Source: Haloplanus ruber
Lineage (GTDB): Archaea; Halobacteriota; Halobacteria; Halobacteriales; Haloferacaceae
Assembly (NCBI RefSeq): GCF_024494725.1
Contig: NZ_JANHDK010000001.1
Location: 248,001 to 312,000, forward strand
Direction of reading: 5' to 3'
DNA: 64,000 bases
Within the stretch, counting starts at the first letter, position 1. Each line of letters begins with the position of its first letter. Shown piece by piece: positions 25,924-35,874 of the stretch. The position numbers and the translations under genes are program-made. Below the pieces are notes generated by a model. That model was not told where the DNA came from. It saw nothing but the letters and a program-made list of their open reading frames with translations, and made no database searches.

Positions 25924-26646
25924 ATGGGACGACGCATTCAAGGCCAGCGGCGTGGTCGCGGTGGGCCAACGTTCCGTGCCCCCAGCCACCGCTACAAGGC
26001 CGAACTCGAACACAAGAAGGACGAAGAGCGCGACACGATCTCAGGAGAGATCGTCGACATCGAACACGACCCCGCTCGCTCGGCGCCGATAGCGGCCGTC
26101 GAGTTCGAGGACGGGGATCGACGACTCGTCCTCGCCCCCGAGGGCGTGGCGGTCGGCGAGACCATCCAGGTCGGCGTCTCGGCGGAGATCAAGCCCGGGA
26201 ACACGCTCCCGCTGGCGGAGATCCCCGAGGGCGTCCCGGTCTGTAACGTCGAGAGTAGCCCGGGCGACGGCGGCAAGTTCGCCCGCGCCTCCGGGACGAG
26301 TGCTCAGCTCATGACCCACGACAAACGCGTCGCGGTCGTGAAACTGCCGAGCGGCCAGGTCAAACGGCTCAACCCGCAGTGTCGCGCCACGGTCGGTGTG
26401 GTCGCGGGCGGCGGTCGGACGGAGAAACCGTTCGTCAAGGCCGGCAACAAACACCACAAGATGAAATCGCGCGGCACGAAGTGGCCGCGGGTCCGTGGGG
26501 TCGCGATGAACGCCGTCGACCACCCATTCGGTGGCGGCGGCCGCCAGCACCCCGGGAAGCCCAAGTCCGTCTCGCGGAACGCGCCGCCGGGACGGAAGGT
26601 AGGCGATATCGCGTCGAAGCGAACCGGACGCGGAGGTAACAAATAA
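25924..26646 (+). CDS. rpl2: Ribosomal protein uL2
   Basis: A 240-residue uL2. It starts [22 protein letters not shown], has the conserved [21 protein letters not shown] stretch and the C-terminal [21 protein letters not shown]-type loop, whose histidine is near the peptidyl transferase centre. Its N-terminal extension is of archaeal length. Confidence 0.97.
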   Translation: MGRRIQGQRRGRGGPTFRAPSHRYKAELEHKKDEERDTISGEIVDIEHDPARSAPIAAVEFEDGDRRLVLAPEGVAVGETIQVGVSAEIKPGNTLPLAEIPEGVPVCNVESSPGDGGKFARASGTSAQLMTHDKRVAVVKLPSGQVKRLNPQCRATVGVVAGGGRTEKPFVKAGNKHHKMKSRGTKWPRVRGVAMNAVDHPFGGGGRQHPGKPKSVSRNAPPGRKVGDIASKRTGRGGNK

Positions 26647-27068
26647 TGAGTTCCGACTACCGAACCGGCCGCGAGGGTGAGTTCACCTACCGCGGCCACA
26701 CGCTCGACGAGCTGCAGTCAATGTCGCTCGACGAGGTCGCGGAACTGCTTCCCGCTCGACAGCGGCGAACCATCACCCGAGGCCTGTCGGTCGAACACCA
26801 GAAACTGCTCGACCGAGCCCGCGAGGCCGGGGAAGAGGAGACGGCCAACGACCCGATCCGCACCCACCTCCGCGATATGCCCATCGTCCCCTCGATGGTC
26901 GGGCTGACCTTCTCGGTCTACAACGGGCAGGAGTTCCAGCGCGTCGCGGTCGAACCCGAGATGATCGGGCACTACCTCGGCGAGTTCCAGCTCACCCGGA
27001 CGTCGGTCGAGCACGGTCAGGCCGGTATCGGCGCGACACGGTCCTCGAAGTTCGTGCCACTCAAGTAA
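26646..27068 (+). CDS. rps19: Ribosomal protein uS19
   Basis: A 140-residue archaeal uS19. An N-terminal extension (1-60, [19 protein letters not shown]) precedes the conserved core [18 protein letters not shown] and [13 protein letters not shown]. The ATG overlaps the rpl2 stop codon by one base. Confidence 0.97.
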   Translation: MSSDYRTGREGEFTYRGHTLDELQSMSLDEVAELLPARQRRTITRGLSVEHQKLLDRAREAGEEETANDPIRTHLRDMPIVPSMVGLTFSVYNGQEFQRVAVEPEMIGHYLGEFQLTRTSVEHGQAGIGATRSSKFVPLK

Positions 27069-27071
27069 CAC

Positions 27072-27533
27072 ATGGGAATCAACTACAGCGTCGAGGCCGA
27101 CCCGGAGACGACCGCCAAGGCGATGCTCCGAGAGCGGCCCATCAGCATCAAGCACAGCAAGGCCATCGCCCGCCAGATCAAGGGGATGACCGTCGCCGAC
27201 GCCGAGGAGTACCTTCAGGCGGTCATCGACGAGGAACGGTCGGTTCCGTTCAAACAGCACAACACCGGTGTCGGTCACCGGAGCGACATCGACGGCTGGG
27301 ACGCCGGCCGCTACCCCGAGAAGGCCAGCAAGGACTTCCAGAAACTGCTCACGAACGCGAGCAACAACGCGGACGAGCAGGGGTTCGACGGCGAGTCGAT
27401 GACGATCAAGCACGTCGCCGCCCACAAGGTCGGCGAACGGCAGGGTCGCAAGCCCCGTGCGTTCGGTCGTGCGGACCCGTGGAACACCACGCTCTGTGAC
27501 GTCGAACTGATCATCGAGGAGGACGACCAATAA
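27072..27533 (+). CDS. rpl22: Ribosomal protein uL22
   Basis: A 153-residue uL22. MGINYSVEADPETTAKAMLR is the archaeal start; the body contains KHSKAIARQIKGMTVADAEEYL and the tunnel-lining hairpin with GRKPRAFGRADPWNT near 130-145. It overlaps rps3 by one base. Confidence 0.97.
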   Translation: MGINYSVEADPETTAKAMLRERPISIKHSKAIARQIKGMTVADAEEYLQAVIDEERSVPFKQHNTGVGHRSDIDGWDAGRYPEKASKDFQKLLTNASNNADEQGFDGESMTIKHVAAHKVGERQGRKPRAFGRADPWNTTLCDVELIIEEDDQ

Positions 27534-28474
27534 TGGCCGACGAACACCAGTTCATCGAGAACGGACTCCAGCGCTCCCAGATCGACGAGTTCTTCGCGGA
27601 CGAACTCGGCCGCGCGGGCTACGGCGGCATGGACGTCGCCAAGACCCCGATGGGGACCCAGATCGTCCTCAAGGCCGAGAAGCCCGGCATGGTCATCGGC
27701 AAAGGCGGGAAGAATATCCGCAAGGTGACCACCGAACTCGAAGAGCGATTCGACCTCGACGACCCACAGATCGACGTCCAAGAGGTCGACGAACCGGACC
27801 TGAACGCCCGCATCGTCGCGGACCGCCTAGCCAACGCCCTCGAGCGTGGCTGGTACTTCCGCAAGGCGGGCCACACGACCATCGACCGGATCATGGAAGC
27901 CGGCGCCCTCGGCGCCGAGATCGTCCTCTCCGGGAAGGTCACCGGCGCCCGCTCGCGCGTCGAGAAGTTCAACCGCGGCTACATCAAGCACAACGGCGAA
28001 CCCGCCGAGTCCATCGTCGACGATGGCCAGGGCGTCGCCGTGATGAAACTCGGCACGATCGGCGTGAACGTGAAGATCATCCCGCCGGGCGCCGAACTGC
28101 CCGACGACTTCGAAATCGCCGAGGACGCCGACGTCGAACCGGTCGAGCAGGCCGCGGAGACCGGCGGCGGCGTCGAGGAACTCCTCGAGGAAGACCCCGA
28201 GGAGGTCCCCGACGTCGGCGAGGACGAGGACGTCGAGGTGCCGACCGAGACGCCCGACGACCTGGACGAGGGCCTCGACGAGGAGATCGTCGAGGAAGTC
28301 GTCGAGGAGGAACTGCCGGGTGAGGACGACGAGGCCGACACGGAGGCCGACGAGGCCGAGACTGACGCCGTCGACGAAGATGTCGACGAGGACGTCGACG
28401 AGGAGACGATGGACGAGGCGGCCGACCTCGTTGAGGAGATGGAAGAAGCGGCCGACGAGGAGGAGGACGCATAA
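27533..28474 (+). CDS. rps3: Ribosomal protein uS3 with long acidic tail
   Basis: A 313-residue uS3. KH domain with GxxG loop [12 protein letters not shown] (about 55-66), then the S3 C-terminal domain with [19 protein letters not shown]. From about residue 193 the protein is a roughly 120-residue tail dominated by Glu, Asp, Val and Ala. Long acidic tails are usual in haloarchaeal uS3, but this one is more than a third of the protein. Confidence 0.97.
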   Translation: MADEHQFIENGLQRSQIDEFFADELGRAGYGGMDVAKTPMGTQIVLKAEKPGMVIGKGGKNIRKVTTELEERFDLDDPQIDVQEVDEPDLNARIVADRLANALERGWYFRKAGHTTIDRIMEAGALGAEIVLSGKVTGARSRVEKFNRGYIKHNGEPAESIVDDGQGVAVMKLGTIGVNVKIIPPGAELPDDFEIAEDADVEPVEQAAETGGGVEELLEEDPEEVPDVGEDEDVEVPTETPDDLDEGLDEEIVEEVVEEELPGEDDEADTEADEAETDAVDEDVDEDVDEETMDEAADLVEEMEEAADEEEDA

Positions 28475-28680
28475 TGGCGATCCTTCACGTCGAGGAGATT
28501 CGCGACATGACGCCCGCAGAACGCGAGGCGGAACTCGAGGATCTCGAGACGGAACTGCTGAACGCGAAGGCGGTGCAGGCGGCCGGCGGAATGCCGGAGA
28601 ACCCTTCGCGGGTTGGCGAACTGAAAAAGACCATCGCGCGGATCAAGACGATCCAGCGCGAAGAAGGCGACCTCGAATAA
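28474..28680 (+). CDS. rpl29: Ribosomal protein uL29
   Basis: A 68-residue helical-hairpin protein, [20 protein letters not shown], with the conserved C-terminal [13 protein letters not shown]. It binds near the exit tunnel next to uL23. It overlaps both neighbours by one base. Confidence 0.96.
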   Translation: MAILHVEEIRDMTPAEREAELEDLETELLNAKAVQAAGGMPENPSRVGELKKTIARIKTIQREEGDLE

Positions 28681-29063
28681 TGCCACTCACACCCGAGACC
28701 CTGACACGACACGAACTCGTTGGCCTGCAGACGCGGGTCGTCGAGTCGACGAACCCCGACAGCGTCGGGATCGGTGGCCGCGTCGTCGACGAGACGATGC
28801 GGACGCTCGTGATCGAAGGGGATCGGGTGCGACGCGTCCCCAAGCAGGGGACGACCTTCGAGTTTGCCCTGCCGCGCACAGATGAAGCCGCCGACGCCGA
28901 GAAGGCGTCGGGGACCACGTTCGAACTTCCGTCGGAAACTGCCGGCCGAACCGGTCAGTCGGACGGCTGCGAGGACGTGGCCTACGTTACGGTGGATGGC
29001 ACACGACTGCTCTCACGACCCGCCTTGCGAACCGAGAAGGCAGGTGTATCCATATGGCGATAG
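28680..29063 (+). CDS. rnp1: RNase P protein component 1 (Rpp29/Pop4)
   Basis: A 127-residue Sm-like barrel protein. Start [20 protein letters not shown]; conserved [18 protein letters not shown] and a C-terminal DGTRLLSRP motif. It is one of the archaeal RNase P proteins that stabilise the catalytic RNA during tRNA 5' maturation. A low-complexity insert (about 65-95, rich in Glu, Ala, Ser, Gly) separates the strands and makes it longer than the roughly 95-residue typical form. It overlaps rps17 by 10 bases. Confidence 0.94.
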   Translation: MPLTPETLTRHELVGLQTRVVESTNPDSVGIGGRVVDETMRTLVIEGDRVRRVPKQGTTFEFALPRTDEAADAEKASGTTFELPSETAGRTGQSDGCEDVAYVTVDGTRLLSRPALRTEKAGVSIWR

Positions 29064-29380
29064 GACTGAACGTAACCGAACCGGAGGAGCCTTGCTCCGA
29101 CCAGAACTGTCCGTTCCACGGCTCGCTTGCCGTCCGCGGACAGACGCTGGAAGGCACGGTCGCCTCCACAGCGATGGAAAAGACGGTCGTCGTGGAACGC
29201 GAATACGACGTTCGCGTTCCGAAGTACGACCGATACATGAAACGCCGGAGTCGCATTCCGGCCCACGCACCCCCGTGTCTGGGCCTCGCGGAAGGCGACC
29301 AAGTCCGCATCGCGGAGACGCGACCCCTCTCGAAGACCAAATCACACGTGGTCGTCGAGATACTGGGAGGTGACGAGTGA
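29054..29380 (+). CDS. rps17: Ribosomal protein uS17
   Basis: A 108-residue uS17 of archaeal type: N-terminal [16 protein letters not shown], then [19 protein letters not shown], the OB-fold core. The start ATG lies inside the end of rnp1. Confidence 0.96.
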   Translation: MAIGLNVTEPEEPCSDQNCPFHGSLAVRGQTLEGTVASTAMEKTVVVEREYDVRVPKYDRYMKRRSRIPAHAPPCLGLAEGDQVRIAETRPLSKTKSHVVVEILGGDE

Positions 29381-29778
29381 TGGAGGCGCTGAAGGCCGAC
29401 GTCACGCGTGGCCTCGCTAAGGGGTCGCTCGTCAACTGTGCGGACAACACGGGAGCGCGCGAGCTGAAGATCATCAGCGTCGCGGGCTACTCCGGAACGA
29501 AGAATCGACACCCCAAAGCGGGCATCGGCGACAAGGTGACCGTCTCGGTCACCAAGGGCACGCCGGAGATGCGGCGGCAGGTGCTGGAGGCGGTTGTCGT
29601 CCGCCAGCGCAAGCCGATCCGACGCCCCAGCGGCACGCGCGTGAAATTCGAGGACAACGCCGCCGTCGTCATCGACGACATGGAGGAGCCTCGCGGGACC
29701 GAGATCAAGGGTCCCGTCGCACGCGAAGTCGCCGAACGCTTCGGGAGCATCGCATCGACAGCGACGATGATCGTATGA
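29380..29778 (+). CDS. rpl14: Ribosomal protein uL14
   Basis: A 132-residue uL14. [18 protein letters not shown] starts at ATG 29380, preferred over the GTG three bases earlier because it overlaps the rps17 stop by one base. Conserved [15 protein letters not shown] and [16 protein letters not shown] are present. It sits at the subunit interface. Confidence 0.97.
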   Translation: MEALKADVTRGLAKGSLVNCADNTGARELKIISVAGYSGTKNRHPKAGIGDKVTVSVTKGTPEMRRQVLEAVVVRQRKPIRRPSGTRVKFEDNAAVVIDDMEEPRGTEIKGPVAREVAERFGSIASTATMIV

Positions 29779-30131
29779 CTCGACAGCCACACAAAGAGCG
29801 CACACGGAAGCGGTCGGCGCCCCTGCACGAGCGTCAGGTCCAGGTTCGCTCCACGCTGGCCGACGACCTCCGCGAGGAGTACGGCCAGCGGAGCGTCCGC
29901 GTCAACGCGGGCGACACCGTCGAAGTGCTCCGCGGCGACCACGCCGGCGAGGAAGCCGAGGTGCTCGCGGTGGATCTGACCGACGAGGTCGTTCACGTCG
30001 AGGACGTCACCATCGAGAAGGCCGACGGCGAGGAAGTGCCCCGGCCCCTCGACGCGAGCAACCTTCGCGTGACGGAACTGAACCTGGAAGACGAGCGCCG
30101 ACAGGCGCGCCTAGAGGAGGATAGCGAATGA
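29775..30131 (+). CDS. rpl24: Ribosomal protein uL24
   Basis: A 118-residue uL24 with a KOW motif, [20 protein letters not shown], near residues 41-60. It is one of the first proteins to bind 23S rRNA during assembly. ATGA overlaps on both sides. Confidence 0.96.
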   Translation: MTRQPHKERTRKRSAPLHERQVQVRSTLADDLREEYGQRSVRVNAGDTVEVLRGDHAGEEAEVLAVDLTDEVVHVEDVTIEKADGEEVPRPLDASNLRVTELNLEDERRQARLEEDSE

Positions 30132-30889
30132 CGCGACACCAGAAACGACTCTCGGTCCCGAAGTCCTGGCCGGTCGAGCGGAAGACCGCGACCTGGACGG
30201 TGAAAGCCGGTGCCGGTCCGCACGGCGAGGCAGGGGTTCCCCTGCTGATCGTCCTGCGGGACGTGCTCGGCTACGTCGACTCGCGCAAGGAAGCCGACTA
30301 CGCGCTGAACCAAGGGAGCGTCCTCGTCAACGGGGACGCCGTCTCCGACGTCGAACGCCCAATCGGGATGTTCGACATTCTCGCGTTCGCGGAACGCGAG
30401 GAGTTCTACCGCGTGTTCCCGGACGAGGGCGGTCGGCTGTCACTGACCCCCATCGACGCCGACGCGGCGGGCAGCCGCCTCGGCAAGATCGTCCGCAAGA
30501 CGCAGGTGACTGGCGGCGACTTCCAGTTCACGCTGCACGACGGCACGAACCTGCGCGTCCCCGCGGACGAGGCCGGCGAGTACGCCACCGGTGACTCCCT
30601 GGTCGTCGACAACGAGACCAAGGAGATCGTCGCCCACTTCGTCTACGAAGAGGGCGCGCTGGTGACGGCCGTCGCCGGCAGTCACGCCGGCGAGATCGGT
30701 GAGATCGACACGATCACCGTCACGCCGGGCAGCGGTGACAATGCTGTCACCGTCCAGCAGGACGACGACGACGGCTTCGAGACAATCGAGGACTACGTCG
30801 TCGTGATCGACGAGAACTTCACCGACGGAGGTGCCGACGACGAGTCGGCAGCAAGTCGGACCGAGTCCGACGGAGGTGACGACGAATGA
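30128..30889 (+). CDS. rps4e: Ribosomal protein eS4
   Basis: A 253-residue archaeal/eukaryotic eS4. It starts [19 protein letters not shown] and has an S4-type RNA-binding segment ([20 protein letters not shown], about 43-65) and a KOW-like region [15 protein letters not shown] (about 180-195). An acidic C-terminal tail of about 20 residues follows. It is not found in bacteria. Confidence 0.96.
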   Translation: MTRHQKRLSVPKSWPVERKTATWTVKAGAGPHGEAGVPLLIVLRDVLGYVDSRKEADYALNQGSVLVNGDAVSDVERPIGMFDILAFAEREEFYRVFPDEGGRLSLTPIDADAAGSRLGKIVRKTQVTGGDFQFTLHDGTNLRVPADEAGEYATGDSLVVDNETKEIVAHFVYEEGALVTAVAGSHAGEIGEIDTITVTPGSGDNAVTVQQDDDDGFETIEDYVVVIDENFTDGGADDESAASRTESDGGDDE

Positions 30890-31413
30890 GCGAGAGCGAG
30901 TCGTCGGAGTTCCACGAGATGCGCGAACCGCGGATCGAGAAGGTCGTCGTCCACATGGGTGTGGGCGAAGGTGGCCGCGAACTCGCGGACGCCGAGGAGA
31001 TCCTCGAGGACGTCACCGGACAGCAAAGCGTCCGGACGACGGCCCGTGGGACGGTACAGAACTTCAACGTCCGCGAGGGCGACCCCATCGGCGCGAAGGT
31101 TACCCTTCGCGGCGAGAGCGCGGTCGCGTTCCTCGAGACGGCACTCCCGCTGGTCGATCTCTCGACCTCGCAGTTCGATGAGACGGGGAACGTGAGCTTC
31201 GGCATCGAGGAACACACGGCGTTCCCGAGCCAGGAGTACGACCCGAACATCGGTATCTACGGGCTTGACGTGACCGTCAACATGGTCCGCCCGGGATACC
31301 GCGTCGCGAAGCGCGACAAGATGTCGCGGTCGATCCCGTCGAATCACCGACTCGATCCGTCGGACGCAGTCGACTTCGTCGAAGCGAACTTCGACGTGGA
31401 GGTAACGGAATGA
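30886..31413 (+). CDS. rpl5: Ribosomal protein uL5
   Basis: A 175-residue uL5, with [19 protein letters not shown] near the start and [15 protein letters not shown] near 125. It binds 5S rRNA together with uL18. ATGA overlaps on both sides. Confidence 0.97.
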   Translation: MSESESSEFHEMREPRIEKVVVHMGVGEGGRELADAEEILEDVTGQQSVRTTARGTVQNFNVREGDPIGAKVTLRGESAVAFLETALPLVDLSTSQFDETGNVSFGIEEHTAFPSQEYDPNIGIYGLDVTVNMVRPGYRVAKRDKMSRSIPSNHRLDPSDAVDFVEANFDVEVTE

Positions 31414-31607
31414 GCGAAAGCGAAAGTGAATCAAGCCAGGACGGGCGCGACGTGACCGGAGAGCACGCCACGCCGCGTACCGACGACCGACACCAGTGTC
31501 GTCGGTGCGGGCGCAAGCAGGGACTTGTCGGCAAGTACGACATTTTCCTCTGCCGGCAGTGTTTCCGCGAGGTCGCCCGAGACATGGGCTTCAGGAAGTA
31601 CCGATAA
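31410..31607 (+). CDS. rps14: Ribosomal protein uS14 (zinc-binding)
   Basis: A 65-residue uS14 with an acidic N-terminal extension (about 25 residues) and the zinc ribbon [20 protein letters not shown] followed by QC, that is C-x2-C...C-x2-C. The end GFRKYR is typical. Confidence 0.96.
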   Translation: MSESESESSQDGRDVTGEHATPRTDDRHQCRRCGRKQGLVGKYDIFLCRQCFREVARDMGFRKYR

Positions 31608-31609
31608 CA

Positions 31610-32002
31610 ATGGCAGGGAACGACCCCCTCTCGAACGCGCTCTCGGGGCTCGATAACGCCGAGAGCGTGGGACATCTGTCCCACACTGTACAGCCCGCCT
31701 CGAACGTGATCGGATCGGTGCTCGAGGTCTTCTACGACCGCGGGTACATCGACGGATTCGAGTTCGTCGACGACGGCAAATCCGGTCGCTTCGAGATCGA
31801 ACTGAAAGGCGCGATCAACCACTGTGGCGTCGTCAAGCCCCGCTACTCCGCGGGCGCGGACGAGTTCGAAAAGTGGGAGAAGCGATATCTCCCGGCCCGC
31901 GACTACGGGGCACTCGTCGTCACGACGAGCCACGGCGTCATGAGCCACTACGAAGCCCGCGACCAGGGCATCGGTGGCCAGGTGATCGCATACGTCTACT
32001 AA
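31610..32002 (+). CDS. rps8: Ribosomal protein uS8
   Basis: A 130-residue uS8 beginning [20 protein letters not shown]. The C-terminal part has [20 protein letters not shown], the rRNA-binding core. ATG 31610 is used; the longer frame upstream is a shadow of rps14. Confidence 0.96.
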   Translation: MAGNDPLSNALSGLDNAESVGHLSHTVQPASNVIGSVLEVFYDRGYIDGFEFVDDGKSGRFEIELKGAINHCGVVKPRYSAGADEFEKWEKRYLPARDYGALVVTTSHGVMSHYEARDQGIGGQVIAYVY

Positions 32003-32004
32003 TC

Positions 32005-32541
32005 ATGAACCGAACAGAAATCGAGATTCCGGACGACGTATCCGCCGAGGTCGACCATCTGGACCTGACCACTGAGGGGCCCAACGGAAGCGTCACGCGA
32101 CGCCTCTGGTACCCCGACGTGTCGGTAACGGTCGAGGACGACCACGTGGTAATCGAAACCGAGGCCGACGACGCGAACACGCGTTCGACGGTCGGCACCT
32201 TCGAGAGCCACGTCGAGAACATGCTCCACGGCGTGACCGAGGGCTGGACGTACGAGATGGAGATCTTCTACGCCCACTTCCCGATGCAGGTCACCGTCGA
32301 GGGCGACGAGGTCGTCATCGAGAACTTCCTCGGCGAGCGAGCGCCGCGAACGGTTCCGATCCGCGGCGACACCGACGTACAGGTCGACGGCGAGGAGATC
32401 ACCCTCTCCGGTCCCGACAAGGAGGCGGTCGGACAGACCGCTGCCGACATCGAACAGTTGACGCGCGTGCCCGGTAAGGACACACGTGTCTTCCAGGATG
32501 GCGTCTACATCACGCAGAAACCACAGGCAGGTGGGGCGTAG
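32005..32541 (+). CDS. rpl6: Ribosomal protein uL6
   Basis: A 178-residue uL6 with two repeated alpha/beta domains: N-terminal IEIPDDVSAEVDHLDLTTEG and C-terminal IRGDTDVQVDGEEITLSGPD. It is part of the GTPase-associated region, with ATG only 2 bases after rps8. Confidence 0.96.
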   Translation: MNRTEIEIPDDVSAEVDHLDLTTEGPNGSVTRRLWYPDVSVTVEDDHVVIETEADDANTRSTVGTFESHVENMLHGVTEGWTYEMEIFYAHFPMQVTVEGDEVVIENFLGERAPRTVPIRGDTDVQVDGEEITLSGPDKEAVGQTAADIEQLTRVPGKDTRVFQDGVYITQKPQAGGA

Positions 32542-33255
32542 ATGAGCGACGACGACGAGATTCAGACGGTCGAAGACATCGGCGGCGTCGGCCCTTCGAA
32601 GGCCGAGGCCCTCGCCGATGCCGGCTACGAATCCATCGAGGATCTCAAGGCCGCGAGCCAGTCGGAACTGGCCGACATCGAGGGCATCGGAAATGCCCTG
32701 GCCGCCCGGATCAAAGCCGACGTCGGTGGCCTCGAAGTCAGCGAGGAGACCGAGGCCGAGGTCGAAGAGGAGACCGACGCCGACGAGGCCGAACCCGAGG
32801 AAGCGGAGACGGAACTCCGCCCCCGCGGTCACGCCGACAAGACGCCGGACCTGGACGCGGAGGCCGCCCGTGCGCTCGTCCAGAAGCGCCGGGAGGGTAA
32901 CCCGCAGTTCAACCGGCAGGATTACCACAAGAAAAAGCGCGTCGACCCCTCGTGGCGCAAGCCACGCGGGAATCTCTCGAAACAGCGTCGGGGCATCAAA
33001 GGCAAGGGCGCCACGGTCGAGGCGGGCTACCGCTCGCCGACGGCCGCGCGCGGCCTGCACCCCAGCGGCTTCGAGGAGGTCCGTGTCCACAACACGGACG
33101 ACCTCGAGGGCGTCGACCCCGACACCGAGGCCGTCCGCATCGCGAGCGGCGTCGGCGCGCGCAAGCGCGAGCGCATCGAAGACGTCTGTGAGGACCGCGG
33201 GATTCGCGTCCTCAACCCGACGTACATCGAAGTCGAAGTGGAGGAAGCCGAATGA
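32542..33255 (+). CDS. rpl32e: Ribosomal protein eL32 with N-terminal helix-hairpin-helix extension
   Basis: A 237-residue protein. The C-terminal part (about 100-237) is a standard eL32, with [20 protein letters not shown] and [10 protein letters not shown]. Residues 5-65 form a helix-hairpin-helix pair ([20 protein letters not shown] and [17 protein letters not shown]), followed by an acidic linker (70-95). This fusion is known in haloarchaeal eL32. Confidence 0.95.
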   Translation: MSDDDEIQTVEDIGGVGPSKAEALADAGYESIEDLKAASQSELADIEGIGNALAARIKADVGGLEVSEETEAEVEEETDADEAEPEEAETELRPRGHADKTPDLDAEAARALVQKRREGNPQFNRQDYHKKKRVDPSWRKPRGNLSKQRRGIKGKGATVEAGYRSPTAARGLHPSGFEEVRVHNTDDLEGVDPDTEAVRIASGVGARKRERIEDVCEDRGIRVLNPTYIEVEVEEAE

Positions 33256-33710
33256 CGGATCTGAGCGCACAGAAACGGCTCGCGTCCGACGTACTCGACG
33301 TCGGCGAGGACCGCGTCTGGTTCGACCCCGAAGCCCAGAGCGAAATCGCGGAGGCGATTACCCGCGAGGACATCCGTGACCTGGTCGAACAGGGCACGAT
33401 TCAGGAGAAGGGCACGTCGAACAACTCGCGCGGTCGCGCCCGCGAACGGGCGGACAAGCGAGCATACGGCCACCAGACCGGCGCCGGTTCCCGCCGCGGG
33501 ACCGCCGGCGCACGGAAAAACGAGAAGGAGGATTGGACGAGTCGCATCCGCGCCCAACGGCGTCGCCTGCGCGAGTTGCGCGACGACGGCCCGCTCGATG
33601 CATCCCAGTACCGCGAGCTCTACAACAAGGCTGGCGGCGGGGAGTTCGAGAGCGTGGCGCGACTCGAAGCATACATTCGAAACAACTACGACGTGGAGGT
33701 GAACGACTGA
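33252..33710 (+). CDS. rpl19e: Ribosomal protein eL19
   Basis: A 152-residue eL19, [20 protein letters not shown], with [20 protein letters not shown], then [19 protein letters not shown]. It is an archaeal/eukaryotic protein of long helices that bridges 23S domains. Confidence 0.96.
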   Translation: MTDLSAQKRLASDVLDVGEDRVWFDPEAQSEIAEAITREDIRDLVEQGTIQEKGTSNNSRGRARERADKRAYGHQTGAGSRRGTAGARKNEKEDWTSRIRAQRRRLRELRDDGPLDASQYRELYNKAGGGEFESVARLEAYIRNNYDVEVND

Positions 33711-34270
33711 TGGCAACAGGCCCACGATACAAGGTCCCGATGCGGCGTCGCCGCGAGGACCGAACCGACTACCACCAGAGGTTGCGCCTGCTGAAATCCG
33801 GCAAGCCGCGCCTGGTTGCTCGCGTGAGCAACAGGCACGTCAGGGCGCAGCTGATCACCCCCGGTCCCGACGGTGACGAGACCCACGCGGCCGCGTCCTC
33901 CGAGGACCTCGACGAGTACGGCTGGGAGGCCCCTACAGGGAATCTCCCGAGCGCGTACCTGACGGGGTATCTCGCGGGGAGCCGCGCCATCGAGGCTGGC
34001 CTCACGGAGGCCGTCCTCGACATCGGGCTCAACACCGCGACACCGGGCAACAAGGTGTTCGCAGTACAGGAAGGCGCTATCGACGCGGGACTTTCGATTC
34101 CGCACAGCGAGAGCGTCCTCGCGGACTGGTCGCGCAACCGCGGCGAGCATATCGCCGAGTACGCCGAACAGCTGGACGAACCGCTGTACGGTGGCGACTT
34201 CGACGCGACAGAACTCCCCGAGCACTTCGACGAAGTGCGCGAACAACTGATGGAGGACCATGAGCAGTAA
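33710..34270 (+). CDS. rpl18: Ribosomal protein uL18
   Basis: A 186-residue archaeal uL18: [20 protein letters not shown], then [18 protein letters not shown] and [21 protein letters not shown]. It binds 5S rRNA. Start at ATG 33710, overlapping rpl19e by one base. It overlaps rps5 by 11 bases. Confidence 0.97.
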   Translation: MATGPRYKVPMRRRREDRTDYHQRLRLLKSGKPRLVARVSNRHVRAQLITPGPDGDETHAAASSEDLDEYGWEAPTGNLPSAYLTGYLAGSRAIEAGLTEAVLDIGLNTATPGNKVFAVQEGAIDAGLSIPHSESVLADWSRNRGEHIAEYAEQLDEPLYGGDFDATELPEHFDEVREQLMEDHEQ

Positions 34271-34916
34271 CGATTACGGCGACGGCTGGGAACCGCGTAC
34301 GCGGCTCGGCCGCAAGGTACAGGACGGCGACGTGACGTCGATGAAGGAGGCGCTGGAGTCCGGGCTCCCGCTGAAGGAGGCCGAAATCGTTGATCAGCTC
34401 CTACCGGGGCTGGACGACGAGGTACTCGACATCAACATGGTCCAGCGCATGACCGACTCCGGGCGCCGGGTGAAGTTCCGGTGTGTCGTCGCTATCGGGA
34501 ACCGCGACGGCTACCTCGGCTACGCCGAGGCCCGCGACGACCAAGTCGGCTCGGCCATCCAGAAGGCCATCGACGTGGCGAAACTCAACATCGTCGAGGT
34601 CGACCGTGGCTCCGGTTCGTGGGAGGACCGCGCGGGCGGTGTCAACTCCCTGACGCGGAAGGCGACCGGCAAAGCCGGTTCGGTGACCGTCGAGATTATC
34701 CCCGCCCCGCAGGGGCTGGGTCTGGCGGCCGCGCCCACGGTGCGGAACATCCTCGAACTCGCGGGCGTCCAGGACGCGTGGACGAAGTCGACGGGCAACA
34801 CCCGGACGACGGTCAACCTCGCGAAGGCGACGTACAACGCGCTTCGGAACGCTTCGCAGTCGCGGACCCCTCAGCGGGCGCGACGCAAGCAACGCGAAAC
34901 CGAGGTGACCGAGTGA
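34260..34916 (+). CDS. rps5: Ribosomal protein uS5
   Basis: A 218-residue uS5. The N-terminal dsRBD-like domain contains [21 protein letters not shown] (about 67-87), and the C-terminal domain [20 protein letters not shown]. It is involved in decoding fidelity. Confidence 0.97.
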   Translation: MSSNDYGDGWEPRTRLGRKVQDGDVTSMKEALESGLPLKEAEIVDQLLPGLDDEVLDINMVQRMTDSGRRVKFRCVVAIGNRDGYLGYAEARDDQVGSAIQKAIDVAKLNIVEVDRGSGSWEDRAGGVNSLTRKATGKAGSVTVEIIPAPQGLGLAAAPTVRNILELAGVQDAWTKSTGNTRTTVNLAKATYNALRNASQSRTPQRARRKQRETEVTE

Positions 34917-35380
34917 TGGAGGCGCTCGTCCAGATCCGCGGCGAGGTGAACATCTCGGGCGACGTACAGGACACGCTGGAGATGCTCAATCTCCACGCCG
35001 TCAACCAGTGTACGCTGGTGCCCGAGACGGACGCCTACCGCGGCATGATCACGAAGGTCAACGACTACGTCGCCCACGGTGAGCCGTCGGCGGACGTGGT
35101 CGCGACGCTGATTCGCCGCCGCGGCGAACCCGAGACAGGCTCGGCCGACATCACCGACGAGTGGGTCGCCGAGGAAACCGACTACGCCGACATCGACGCT
35201 CTCGCGGCGGCGCTGGTCGACGAGGAGACGACGCTGCGCGAGCAGGGTCTGGCCCCGTCGCTCCGGCTCCACCCGCCGCGTGGCGGCCACGACGGTCTGA
35301 AACACCCGACCGTCGAGAGCGGCCAGATCGGCACACACACCACCGAGGAGATCGACAAACTGCTGGAGGCCATGCGATGA
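34916..35380 (+). CDS. rpl30: Ribosomal protein uL30
   Basis: A 154-residue archaeal-type uL30 with a C-terminal extension. The core is [21 protein letters not shown], and the end has SLRLHPPRGGHDGLKHP. The upstream frame is a shadow of rps5; ATG 34916 overlaps the rps5 stop by one base. Confidence 0.96.
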   Translation: MEALVQIRGEVNISGDVQDTLEMLNLHAVNQCTLVPETDAYRGMITKVNDYVAHGEPSADVVATLIRRRGEPETGSADITDEWVAEETDYADIDALAAALVDEETTLREQGLAPSLRLHPPRGGHDGLKHPTVESGQIGTHTTEEIDKLLEAMR

Positions 35381-35871
35381 GCGACAAGAAAAAGCGCCAG
35401 CGCGGGTCGCGAACCCACGGCGGCGGCACGCACAAAAACCGGCGCGGTGCCGGGCACCGTGGTGGCCGCGGACGTGCGGGTCGCGACAAACACGAGTTCC
35501 ACAACTACGAACCGCTTGGCAAGCACGGCTTCACCCGACCCGAGACCGTTCAGGACGCGGTGTGTGAGGTAACCGTCCAGGAACTCGACGAGAACGCCGC
35601 ACTGTACGCGGCGGACGGCCTCGCCGAGGAAACCGACGGTGGCTACCACCTCGACGCCCGCGACGTCGCCGAAGACGGCTACGACGCCGACGTGGTGAAG
35701 GTGCTCGGAGACGGACAGGTCCGCAACGAACTGTCTGTCGTCGCCGACGCGTTCACCGCGAGCGCGGTCGAAAAGATCGAATCCGCCGGCGGTAGCGCCG
35801 ACCTCTCGGAGCGCGCCGAGGAGGCGGCCGACGACGGCGACGACGACACCGAGGAGTCGGACGAGGAGTAA
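35377..35871 (+). CDS. rpl15: Ribosomal protein uL15
   Basis: A 164-residue uL15. The basic glycine-rich N-terminus (RGSRTHGGGTHKNRRGAGHR, then GGRGRAG) inserts into 23S rRNA, followed by LGKHGFTRP. The C-terminal 25 residues are acidic. It precedes secY by 3 bases, as in most prokaryotes. Confidence 0.96.
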   Translation: MSDKKKRQRGSRTHGGGTHKNRRGAGHRGGRGRAGRDKHEFHNYEPLGKHGFTRPETVQDAVCEVTVQELDENAALYAADGLAEETDGGYHLDARDVAEDGYDADVVKVLGDGQVRNELSVVADAFTASAVEKIESAGGSADLSERAEEAADDGDDDTEESDEE

Positions 35872-35874
35872 CCC

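Noticed and set aside
35161-35377. Longer N-terminus for uL15
   Set aside because: Shadow of rpl30; uL15 starts at MSDKKK as in relatives.
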